This document shows, one piece after another, positions 38,901 to 50,520 of a DNA stretch of 64,000 nt. Origin of the DNA: Himantopus leucocephalus (Eukaryota > Chordata > Aves > Charadriiformes > Recurvirostridae); contig RSEF01000004.1 of NCBI GenBank assembly GCA_003993805.1, positions 75,109,051 to 75,173,050 on the forward strand, written 5' to 3'. A model generated the notes under the pieces. That model was not told the origin of the DNA and did no database searches. It worked only from the letters and a program-made list of their open reading frames with translations. A program made the position numbers and the translations under genes. The first letter of the stretch is position 1. Each line of letters opens with the position of its first letter.

Positions 38901-41900
38901 AAACAAGTCTTGCCCCCTCCTCGTCTTGGCCTCTTTAGGAAAATCAAAAATATCAGGCTTGATCTTTTCTCATTGTTGCTGGAGGATTTCTTATTGGAGA
39001 CAAGAGCTGTCTCGAGATCTTTATATTGATTTCAAACACTTTAGAAACAGGGGTTGAACCTGTAACGTATTTTAAATTCTTACTTTGTTTATTCCATGAG
39101 GCATCCATACAAGGATTAACTTTACAGGCTGTATTAGTATTAGATACTATGCATTTTGCATTTAAATATTCATATGCTCATTTATAATCTGTATTTAAAA
39201 AAATCGGCAACAAATTATATTCATAAAACCGTTTTTTTTTAAATTTAACCCTCATTTTCCACCAAACTTACACCTACAGCTCTTTCTGTCATCCCAGCTT
39301 TTAACAGAGAGGCCTACATGCCAGAAGTTGCCTTTTTTATCCATGTATCATATAGCACATTTCGGAGACTACGAAAATAAATTTAGCATGCACGTTTATT
39401 GTCTGTCATATTGTGTTCCTGTTGGGGCAGCGTCTGGATGACTCAACTCATTTCGACGATTAGCTTTATCATAAAAATAACTAACTGGTTGTGCAAGTTG
39501 ACCGAGTTCTAAGTTGTCATCTTAACTTTCCTGTTCCTCCCAGACGTGCCCACGTCCGGTGGCGTGGACAGGTGTAAGAGTGCCCTCTCCTGGGTGGAAC
39601 AGGGCAGACCGGCTTCCTCATGTGAGACGGATCCCTCTTGGGGAGCTCTTTGCCTTACAAAGACATCGCGACACTGCTACTGCCTTGTCCAGTCTGTCCT
39701 CCGAAGGTGTTGAGGAAGAACTTGTAGTAGTTCTGCAGGCAGAAATGGTTTAAACAGTAGGACAGAAATTGTTTGGTGTTCCTGGTATAGAGAGGCGGTA
39801 TTCCCTCATGATGTCTGCGCTTTCCAAATTGTATTTTTCATGTCATTAGCGGCTTAAATATATATGCTTAAAAAGGCAGTTAGTGTACTAACTAAACATC
39901 AGAGTCATCTGAAGTCATTCAGTTTGAACTCATATGATGCAATTCATTTGGCTTAGTGGAGTTAGATCAGAAATTAATTCAGCTATTCATTTTTACAACA
40001 ATCAATCTATGGCTTAAACAAGATTTAGCAACATTTTCATTAAATAATGCATGTGCAGAAATTTTTGGTAGTTTAATAATAACACCCCACTGTTTTTAAC
40101 TTTTTTAACTTGTTAAGGGCTTCTATTAGAAATTGACAGGACACCCTGGACTTTTCATTAATTTGGTGGCCTGGCAATCTCTTCTAAATTAATATTACAT
40201 TTGAACCTGATATTTTTGGTAGGAAAACTTAGATACAAACAGCCCCAATGCTTTTAAGTCTGTTAGTAAAGCTATTTTTTTTTAAACTTCCGCTTCTTTG
40301 TGGAGGAGTGATTTTCAACTGGTGGTACATACACATTGGGGTCTAGATGCTGTTTCTTGTGGGTTCATGAAAGGCAAAAAAGAAGAAAAAAAAAGTAGGT
40401 TCGGCTGTGAGATAGTTCTTGTAAATGTGCAGGAGGTTCTAGTTTATTAATATTCTTAATGAGCGGGCATCTACCTTGAAAAATTTGGCATCAGCAGACT
40501 GACAAGTTGACCACAGGGAACTAAACGCATTTCTTATGAAGGAAAAAGTGTAAAGCTATGCTCCTTTCTTCCTATCACAAAGGGGTCCTTTCAAAATGAA
40601 AGCAAGCTGGGAATACAGAAATAGATTTCACAACTTAACATGGCTATTATTATTAATTATTAATTTTATAAGTATTAGAGTTATAAGGGAAGAGAGGATT
40701 TGGCCAATAATATAAAGCACGTAGTCACCACGCTACATTGCTGGTATATTGTTTTCCACTCAGAAACATTTTCTACCCTGAGTAAAGTATTTGTACCATT
40801 TTAAGCATTTTCTATTACCATCTATTAATGTAATAACTTATAGTACATTATCAAATCTGTGTAACTTTATTTAATTAAATATGGCCATCTTCCTTTCACA
40901 GATAGGTACAGAAGGGACTTCAAGCTGCCTTAAAAGAACAGCTGGACAGCTTTTCCTGGCCAGCTGGACATCATCTTCTCCGCATGTCCTTAGCATTTGT
41001 GACTCAATAACAATCCCTGCTATTTTAATAACTATAGGGGTTGAAATCAGATTCAGGCTGATGCTCAGAAAACCTCCATTTCATAAATGTTATCAGGACT
41101 GAAGTATATAGGACCTTGAAGCTGGAAGCTTAAATTTGTTGTTCAGTGCAGTGCTAGCCAGGGAAGTACCTAAATGGAGCGAGTAAGTAAGAGAGAAGAC
41201 AAAACTGCATTAATATTTTGGAATGATTGCTTGGGGGTGGAGTTAGAGTCTCTCATTAGGAGAGTTGAGTTTAGAATTAGAACTGGAACTGCAAATTATT
41301 GTGAAACGTTAATTGAGTGAATATGGGAATCCAGAATAAATAAAAAATAAAACCACTTTCTGTTAGAGGAAAAGTAAATGCAGTCACTGCCTAATTGCAC
41401 AGCTTTGGTAGCGGTCTTTAACTGCTAAAATATTTTCATATTCCTGGCAGTGTAGATAAGCTAACTGCTGGAAAGCTCATTGTGTACAAAGTGTACAAGC
41501 TGACAACATGTAGATCAAATTTGGGTCTCCAAGATGCTTCCACCTGGCTTCTTGCCTTGTCTTTGAGGAGACAGACAACACTTATTCAGGGAGTGTATGT
41601 TGCAAACTGTCCTCCTACACCACTGCTGTGTTTTCTCAGGAGAAAAGGATGTGACTGGACACCTTTCCTTCTTCATGTATATAACCTGAGACATAAAGCC
41701 ATCAATGCAGGCTGCAAAGAGGTTTATGCAAAATGGGGATCAAACTCCTGCAGGCAATAGTGTTATACAGTACATATGGTCCCAACTCAAAAAAGGTCTC
41801 CAGCTATAAGAGAATATGGACTAAAGATGTATAAATAATCATGGTATAATACAAGAATATATGCAGTAAAATCAGAAATCTACTAGAAGCCAAACCACAG

Positions 41901-43403
41901 AGAGAAAGTATACCACAGTATACTTTGCATCGTTGATTGTTATGAGTCCCTTCAATGGTCTGTCTGTTTTGTAAAGACTTTCTAGGGATCCTGAAAGGTA
42001 GGAAAATATCGTTAGTTTTAATAAAAAAGAAATCTGGAGCTCTTGGCTTCATCTATTACTGCTTGATCTAGCAATTTCAGGATTCTGAGGCTTTTTGAAA
42101 ATTCTGACTAGAATTTGAACTTTTTTCTAATGATGGCCATCTTGCTAAACTACAGTATAATTTGTCACGATGGGCATCAAATCCACAACTGATGGAAGTC
42201 TTTTGGAACTGTCTACAATAAAAATTTACAAAATAGTGAAGTTTGTCAGAGATCATCCAGAAAGAGCTCAGCCATGACAGATGGGTAATTTATCAAGCTG
42301 TATTGCTGTTGATACCATCCTAAAATATTTGCATTTTGGAGACTAGAACAATTTTGTATCAGGAAAAAAAAGCCCTTTTATGTTGATCTTACAACTACAG
42401 TAGAATACTAATTTAAGGCTAAATCATTAAGTTTAAAGCACCAGTTTAGACCACAGTTGTGTAAAAAGTTAATTGAACTGCATTTGAAGTCATAGAAACA
42501 AGTAAGAACCAATTCAAGAACACGAATTAAGAGAAGCTGATTTTGTTGTTTTCCTAACCTGCTTGTCTCCAGTTTGGCCATGTGGCTAGCAGGAACATAA
42601 GACAGGGCAAGTTATTAGAGGAGAACGTTGAGGATATAGTCAGGTTAAACAAACAAGGCTTAAGGTGTTCTGTTAATGTATTGAGTAATGTACAGTTTCC
42701 CTGAACACAGCAGAAGTAAGCAATTTCTCTGGCCTTTGGATCTCAGTCGTGCACACAATGTTTCACAGAACAGTATCTAGAAAATCCCTGCTCTTCTGTG
42801 TGTCTTTCTTTTCAGTAGTCGCATATGCCTTTGTTTAGGTGGAAGATCTAGTTTAGACGTAAGGAGTTTCTTGTATTGTGCATTTTTCTCAAATGAGGGG
42901 TAGCAATTATAGCAGTTTCACTGAAGTATAAGCCATCTCATAAAATTCCCTGTTACAGCTTTTCAGATCTTTCCTTTACAGATCTTCCTGACAGTATGCA
43001 AAACGATCACATGGTAAATTGGAAGTTGTCACCTTTTAAAAGGCAGTATTCTAGACTGTACCTTTCTTTCCCTGATTAGAGGTTAGTCATGCTGGGAGAT
43101 GTTCAGTCATGCTGTATGATCATCTTTCAGGATTTTGCAGATCCTAACTCTTAGTCCTAGGAATGTTGTGACATTACGCTGTTGGTCTCTTCCCCAAATA
43201 TACAGCAGACATAAGAGATACTAACACTGAATAGTGTGTGTGTATATATATATATATATATAGTGTCTTCTTGCACAGATATTTCTAGGTGTCTTACTAT
43301 CTCTGTATTTTAATACCACCCAACACAAATAATTTTACTCCCACTGAATTTGTGGTGAAAGTGGTCTGCAGATGTACCTACTCCTGGCTTCCCTCTTGAG
43401 TGG
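35951..43403. other. Intergenic region upstream of UBE2K
   Basis: AT-rich DNA with no supported exon on either strand. Points of note are a perfect 19-bp palindrome (38523-38541), an isolated CpG-dense block with a good splice-acceptor-like site (39541-39720), and a GT/AT microsatellite at the right end (43234-43262). Confidence 0.6.
43234..43262. repeat. Microsatellite (GT)n(AT)n
   Basis: About four GT units followed by about ten TA units. Simple sequence repeat, likely length-variable. Confidence 0.9.
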
Positions 43404-43702
43404 CACAGTATCACAGAACCACAGCATCGTTGAGGTTGGAAGGGACCTCTTGAGATAATCTAGTCCACCCCCCTGTTAGAGCAGGTTGCCTGGCAGGACC
43501 ATGTCCATTTGGGTTTTGAATATCTCTAAGGATGGAGACACCACAGCCTTTCTGGGCAAGCTCTGCCAGTGTTCAACCACCATTAGAGTAAAGAAATGTT
43601 TTCTTATGTTCAGCTGGAATGCCATTTGTTTCAGTTTGTGCCCAGTGCTCTTGCCCTGTCACTGGCCACCACTGAGAAGAGTCTGGCTCCCTCAGTAGTT
43701 TC
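43404..43702 (-). mobile_element. CR1 LINE 3' fragment
   Basis: The plus strand begins CACAGTATCACAGAACCACA, followed by GAGGTTGGAAGGGACCTCTT, then CACCACAGCCTTTCTGGGCA, then GTTTGTGCCCAGTGCTCTTG. This is the antisense order of a CR1 3' UTR and ORF2 end. It is about 300 bp, diverged, and lacks a complete frame. Confidence 0.85.
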
Positions 43703-46700
43703 TCTGCAGAGGAGTTAGACTTCTGCTATAATACAGCACTGGCTTCAAATCTTTCAATCTTTTTTTCAGTATTTACCTCCAGTTTTAGAGGCAACATCTA
43801 TGTCCAATTTTGACCTTAGCAGCTTAACACAAAGTAACCACAAGAACCCATTTAAACACCAAACATGTAAATTCACACTTTTGAACACTGAAATGGTTTC
43901 TTTTAATCTGTGCGGTGGTTTTGCAAAACTTGTAAACTGTGAGGTGTGAGCTGAATACTACAGAATTCTTTTTTTTTCCTGACCTGACAGGGTTATCAAG
44001 TTCTGTAAATCCTAATTTTCTTTCCTATACCAAACAAAGTTTCTTAAACCAAACTTGTAGGGTTTACAGCTCCTGTTCAACAGGTTTGACATACTGCAGC
44101 AAACATCCAGCTGCATCATACCACATCCTCAAACAGCAAATGCGCAGAAGCTGAAACCCTGGCATTATGTTCACACAGATCTTGGCCAGCTGAGAAAGCA
44201 GCTCCTGGATTGGAAAAGACCTGTAAGATCATGTAGTCCAATCATTAACTTAACACTGACAAGCCCACCACTAAACCATGTCCCTAAGCACTATATCTAC
44301 ACGACCGTTAAATACCTCCAGGGATGGGGATTCCACCACTGGTCATTTCTAGTTCACTCGTCAGTCCTCATGTTCTAAGATCCGAAGTGAAAAGCATGGT
44401 TGAATGTGCTACAGAAACCAGAGTATCACTTAAAGTGATAACAGATCAGATTCTTTTCCAACAATTTGATTTAGTTCTCTGTAGTCCACACAGAGATGCT
44501 GCCACGTTTTATGTGTTTAGGTAAACACCGATCTCCAAGGACTGACTGGCAGAGTTCTGCCTTTTGATACACCTTCGGAGTGATGCGTGAAAGGTCTTCT
44601 GTCTTTGTTATCTCTTTTTTCTTGGTAAATAATGTCTTGGCTTTTTAATGGATGATTACTCTTAAATTTCAGTCATATAGTGAGTGCTTAATGCCAACTG
44701 CAAAACTGCATATATCCATTTCAGATCAGAGTAATTCCCAGTTCCTGACCAGAGAAGTTTGACTCTGCTGCTTCTTAGTTAGATGTATTAAAGTGTTCCA
44801 AAAAAATCTTTTGGGATCTTATTTTCATTTCCTTCTCTCACATTTTCTTCTGGACTAACATTCATCAAATCTGGCTTGCATTTTGTGCCTTTGGTTCGTC
44901 TATTAGATATGGCTTCTTCTATTAGATGTTCACTTGGAAAATGAACAGGGACTCGTTTTTATTTTAAGTCTGTGAGAACTGTAACAGTTGAGGGCTCTGA
45001 CTCATGTTCAGAGGCAGTCTCAGGCTGGATGCTGAAATGGCTCTGAACACAGGGAGAGGGTGACATGAGATGTGTTTTTCCCAAGTGGCAGCAATTTTCA
45101 GATGAATATAGCTGCTGGTAAGTTCATGGCTGCAGATAGCTTATGGCTGGGAACTACAGTTGCTTAAGAAGCAGTTCACACTGTTTCTCATCTTTTCTTT
45201 GCAAGAAAGACACCACAATCGTGCAGCTGCTGTTATGGTTTCTGCCCCAGAGGAAAAACAATTTGTTAAGGTTATACCAGTGTTGGTTCACTTAGACCGC
45301 ATTTTTAGAGGGGATTTCCCAAAGTATTTGCAAAATATCTTCCTGATGCTGATTGCGTAATTATCAATCACAATGAAATTTAGTGGACCTTTGTCTCATT
45401 AACTTGTGTGGTTACTGAGAACTTGCTATCCTCATTCTACAGATCCATTTCAGCCTAGTTCAGATGGTATATCTTTAACAGTGAGTGTTATCATTAACAA
45501 TTCAGTGGTTCAGATCTTAATCCTCTATTTTTAAATGTTTTTTGCAAGCCTGATCTTGTAAGTGTCCCGGTTGGCCTGCTTCTATTTCATAGTTACTGTG
45601 AGTTACTAGCAGATATTCTAGTTAAGTGTAAAATAATCCTTTTCATCCCCTCAACTTCAGATTTCCTTCCTCCATTTCCTAGTTTGGAAAACTTCACTGG
45701 GCAGCTGTGATCCAGCAGCATTGCAGCAATGCTGTGTGATCATTTCCCCTGGACTACAGCTAACTTATCTCAAAGTCTGTGTTGATGCTTCAGGAGCACA
45801 AAAGCCCTCCATAGATCGTGTGACAATTTCAGCAGAGTTTCTTCTTTCCACCGAGCCATATTTTTTCTGTGAGTCCTGACAGCTTAGGTTGGGGTTCGAT
45901 GTTCATTAAGCTTGTATCTGTACATTGACAGAAAATCTGGCAGTATACATTTGGTTCAGTGGTGACCACGACTAAATTTCTGTTAAATTAACCTAAGTAC
46001 ACAATATAGTCTTTGTGCTTGCTAATTCACAGGCTTGCTGCCTAGTATCCCAAAGCGTTCTGCAATTCTCCAGTGCTTTGTGAGATGCCAGCCCAGCTGA
46101 ATTCTAGGAAAGTTTGTAAGCAACTTTTCTAAGGACTTGGCTGCTTTTTCCAAATTTAGCTCCCTCTTTCCAAAACCCCAGTGTTGCTGCCAAAAGGCCA
46201 CTCCTACCTTGCTACTGCAAGGGTACGTTATAATCTTTTCCTTTCCACTTCCTGGATGCCATTTTCAGACCCTGCTGCAGATGTCTTCCAAGTGGCTCTT
46301 CAGCATCAAAATCTGCAGTAGAGTTTCATGTAGATTCCTTCAGGGAATAGTATTACCTACTCATGATGGACTGCATACAAGAAAAGAGGGAGCAGACTGA
46401 GAAGGAGTTACATTAAGAGGATTCGCCCCATTTTTAGGTCATTTTTCAGAGCTGATGAAACTGCATGAATTGCAGATGAAGAGTTTCTACTCCACAAAGT
46501 GGATGTGAGTGATACAATGCCTAGTGGCATGAGTTATGCAGCAAAGATGAGAAGAAAATCAGCAGAAAGAGAACGTCAGAATGGAAAAAGTTATGTTCTT
46601 GGGTGTCTGTAAACAAGCTCATCCATTATTTGGCAAATTAGATCACCAACAGGACTCCTGCTTTTCCATTGCCTGTCAGGGTAGAGAAGTTGAAAGCTAG

Positions 46701-49692
46701 CGCTGCCATGTGGAATGTGACATCTGCCTGTTGCTTTACAAAGTGCGCAATCCACGCTACTTTCAGATGGTGGATGTAGAGAATGTCATAGTTAAGTTTT
46801 GCTCAACTCCCACCCTCCTCCGTTGTATGGGGCTATTGGTGGAAGGAACATTATCATCTTTTGCCCTTCAGGCAGAGTTGGTTTCATAGTTTTAGCTTGG
46901 CAGTGGGCAGCACAATTCTTTTTAGTGTGCCAAAATCAATGGATTTACTATTCTGTCCTTGTTACTAGCTGATCTTGAATGCATCTCATGCCTTTGTTCA
47001 TAAAGTCATCATCACTGTTTTCATCATACTTTGACTGCCAGAAAGGAGACTTCATAGAGTGAGTCTGAAAACAGCCTCCATATCAAGATCTCGTTTCACT
47101 GCTGTATCGTGCACTAAATTTGTGAGTGTAAGGGGAGCAGATGGCTGAAGCTGGGGAGTGGGAAGCTGAGAGAGAATCAGTGCCTGCTATGGCTTGTTCA
47201 TTTGCCCGTGGGAACCAGGAGGGCCAAATTCTGAGGGATGCTCTGGCAGAATGTTTTATGCAAAATACCTAGCTGCTTTCTGCTTATAGATATGTACTTG
47301 CTGATGTGAAAGCAATAAGCTTATGCGTTGTTTCTCTTGTTCCTGGTCTCCGCTTTCAGTAGCTCCTGTTGCCTGCCCTTCTTTCTTGACAGTTCATGCT
47401 CTGAAGTTTCATCCATGAGGATCACATGAATCCATCCTTGATTACGCCCATCAGCTTCCCATATTTCCAAGAATGCCAATGGAAACATGTATGTTGAACA
47501 AACAAATATAATCAGAAAAAAAATGCTATTTTGCTGTCAAAAAGGCAGTGCAAATAATGTAGAATACAATACTGAAAAAACCCTCAGCTTTTTACTGAGA
47601 CCAGTTATGTAAAACTATTTACAGATCTGCAGAACTTTGCAGTAACAGCATGGGGGGAAGAAACAAGAGTAGGGAGGGGGAGCTGCTTGGTGTGAGTACT
47701 TGCGTCTCACCCAGAGGGCTGGCAGGCCAGCCAGATAGTGCTGCTTGCAGGCCTCATCAAGGGATGATTTCAAGAGATTACCAGGCACGATGCAAGTTCC
47801 TGGATGGATCGATGTGATGTGCCGAGTGTTAAGGAGGCTGCATTTGATTTAAAGTAAGAGAGGAAGACGTCACAGCTCTAGCTGTAAGTGCCATCACTGC
47901 ATACTGCTTTCTTGCAGATCACTCAGTCATCATCTTCATCAGCTCCTGCCTCTCCTTTACAGACTCTTTGCAGGTCGATATTATTTCTGACAAGGCATCT
48001 GAGGCTGCCTGTTTACCTCACTTAGTCTTGCCCTTCCAGTTCTAGGATTGTACAAATTCAATTCTCCAAGAATCAATCACTATGAGACTCTCTTTCCAAT
48101 TGCAACAGTTGCCCCAAGTATGCTTCCAATCCTTTTAGCAACAGCAGGAGCTTTGGCTTTACCCACAGGCAAGAAAATAGAAATGTTCACTGTTCCAGCC
48201 TCCGCTTGACAGGAGGAACCTTCCTCTCCACTATTGTGTGGTTGCCATTGCTCTTCTCTCTTGTTTGAGCCAGGGCTAGTGTGGTAAGCTGCGTCTGGTT
48301 TTGGGATTTCAGGATCTCAGATCCATTGTCTAGAACCATGACTAGCCCTCAGTGCTCAGTGCGGAAGGGGAGGCAGGCAGGCAAGGCTGCTTAATGGTGT
48401 TGGGAAGCTGTCTCTGCTTGCTTCTAGCATGGCTCATTCCCTGGTGAAGGGTTAGGAGGATGACTGAGAGAGAGGTAGGAGGAAGGATGCAGCTACAGTT
48501 GATCGTTCTGCTTATGACCACCCTCTGACACCGTTGTCTTGGGTAGCTTTGTGTTTGTCCAGGACAGCCAAAGTATACTTTCAAGCCAGGAATATCTTGA
48601 TGTTGCTGATGTTCATGGTTCCTGTTGCACTCTAAACTCCTGAACAGACTGTCAAGAAATGTGTTCTCCCAGGAAGCATTGTAGGGATGTAGTTGCATAT
48701 TTCCAAATTAAAGATAAATTTTAGCATCCGTAGTGCCTTACCAGAGGTTCAGTTCCCTTGGTTGAGGAAGACAAGACGACACGAGCTCTGCATAGCTTAG
48801 CTTTGTTTGCGTGATGGCCTGGCTTTGTGTCAGTGCCTCGATTCACGTTTCAGTATTGCCACTGCTTAGTTGGGGACTAACCCAAGGGAAAGGGCTGAAA
48901 CGTGGGAGAGGCAGGAAGGACTGTGGGGCATGGCTGGCCACAGGTGGCCTGCCTGCTGCCTCGCAGGAAGCAGAACGTTGCGTCCAGGGCCAGCCCTAAA
49001 TGAGCAGAGTTAGCCTACCCGTGTCTTGCAGGGAGAGGTGGCTCCGCACACCAGTGGTGGCTGGGCGTGCAAGGCTGCCAACGGGCAACGCAACTGACAC
49101 TTGGCAGAGTAACATAGGCGTGACGCCCAAGGCTAGAGGAAAACTTTCGGAAGAAAACTGTAGCCATGGAAAGAGGTTTGAAAGCCCTGTGACAACAGCA
49201 AAGAGTAACGAGAACAGCCAAGGTTGTCCCCATATGTTGGGCCGTATCAGACTGTATGACGCCCTGGTGCCACGAAGAGGTACTGACTTGTGAGAACTCA
49301 CAACTTCTATCCAAACTTCCTTTCTCCCTGTAATTGCAGCATCTTCCTTGCTGGGTGGTTTGGAGGAGGTAAGCCACCCTTGGAAATACTGGAGGACAAG
49401 ATTTTCTTCCCTGTGTGATCCCCATTTCGTTACGGCATGGTACCGCTGTCCCTAGGACAGGATGCAATCCATCTTTCCATATGGGAGCATGACACCCCCA
49501 GCTCCTTGGCCAGGCACAGGTAAACCCAACGGGCTGAGGTAAGCACCCACGATCTGAAATTTGCCTTTCTACCTTTGTTCCACAGCACCTAACTGTGTAT
49601 TTTGAGGGACACTTCAATTGCGGGGAAGCCTCCTGAGTCATGAGGTAGATTTCTAGGGGAGAAATTCCCTCATGCTTGGCGGGGGGGGGGGG
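43703..49692. other. Intergenic region left of the poly-G gap
   Basis: Apart from the short CR1 at 44.2 kb no gene, exon or repeat family is recognised. GC content rises after about 47.7 kb. The last bases before the gap are a run of G (49680-49692), but the 300 bp before it are not CpG-rich. Confidence 0.5.
44207..44340 (-). mobile_element. Short CR1 fragment of another subfamily
   Basis: The plus strand has GGATTGGAAAAGACCTGTAA, then CACCACTAAACCATGTCCCT, TATCTACACGACCGTTAAA and ATACCTCCAGGGATGGGGAT. The 'cacta-aaccatgtccctaag' phrase marks a CR1 subfamily different from the copy 500 bp to the left, so this is probably a separate insertion. Confidence 0.75.
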
Positions 49693-50274
49693 NNNNNNNN
49701 NNNNNNNNNNNNNNNNNNNNNNNNNNNNNNNNNNNNNNNNNNNNNNNNNNNNNNNNNNNNNNNNNNNNNNNNNNNNNNNNNNNNNNNNNNNNNNNNNNNN
49801 NNNNNNNNNNNNNNNNNNNNNNNNNNNNNNNNNNNNNNNNNNNNNNNNNNNNNNNNNNNNNNNNNNNNNNNNNNNNNNNNNNNNNNNNNNNNNNNNNNNN
49901 NNNNNNNNNNNNNNNNNNNNNNNNNNNNNNNNNNNNNNNNNNNNNNNNNNNNNNNNNNNNNNNNNNNNNNNNNNNNNNNNNNNNNNNNNNNNNNNNNNNN
50001 NNNNNNNNNNNNNNNNNNNNNNNNNNNNNNNNNNNNNNNNNNNNNNNNNNNNNNNNNNNNNNNNNNNNNNNNNNNNNNNNNNNNNNNNNNNNNNNNNNNN
50101 NNNNNNNNNNNNNNNNNNNNNNNNNNNNNNNNNNNNNNNNNNNNNNNNNNNNNNNNNNNNNNNNNNNNNNNNNNNNNNNNNNNNNNNNNNNNNNNNNNNN
50201 NNNNNNNNNNNNNNNNNNNNNNNNNNNNNNNNNNNNNNNNNNNNNNNNNNNNNNNNNNNNNNNNNNNNNNNNNN
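49693..50274. other. Assembly gap of 582 N between two G runs
   Basis: The gap is bounded by at least 12 consecutive G on the left and 14 on the right, all on the plus strand. The length of 582 is not a placeholder number, so it was probably estimated from spanning reads. The hidden sequence is likely G-rich and hard to sequence, and probably includes part of a CpG-island promoter. Confidence 0.95.
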
Positions 50275-50520
50275 GGGGGGGGGGGGGGAGGGAGCGGCGG
50301 CGAAGCCCGGGGAGCCCCCGGTGGGAGGTGTAGGGAGGGGGGTTAACTTCAAGCCGGTTGGAAGTGCAGGGACGTCCCCGCCGCCGGGCGCTTCGGCGGT
50401 TCCCCGGGAAAGGTAAACAGCGGGAGAGCCGGAGCCGTTCCGCTCGTTATTAGGCAGTCCTCGTCCTTTTCCAACCGGCCCCTCGCCGCCTTTACAGCTG
50501 GTCCTGTTTGGGTGTTTCGG
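50275..50520 (+). promoter_or_regulatory. CpG-rich segment; candidate promoter and non-coding exon 1 of a plus-strand gene (possibly SMIM14)
   Basis: About 200 bases of CpG-dense DNA directly right of the gap, with motifs such as GCGGCGGCGAAG and CGCCGCCGGGCGCTTCGGCGG. A good splice donor, GGGAAAG followed by GTAAAC, lies at 50412/50413 on the plus strand. In human, SMIM14 lies divergently upstream of UBE2K, and its first exon would be expected on this strand. No SMIM14 coding sequence was found up to 64000, so the gene name is inference only. Confidence 0.4.

Noticed and set aside
40290..40400. Possible hAT-type transposon end near TTTTCAACTGGTGGTACATA
   Set aside because: Only a vague resemblance to a transposon terminal phrase; no matching second end or target duplication seen.
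47717..47732. Inverted repeat GGCTGGC-AG-GCCAGCC
   Set aside because: Only 7-bp arms; expected several times by chance in GC-richer DNA.
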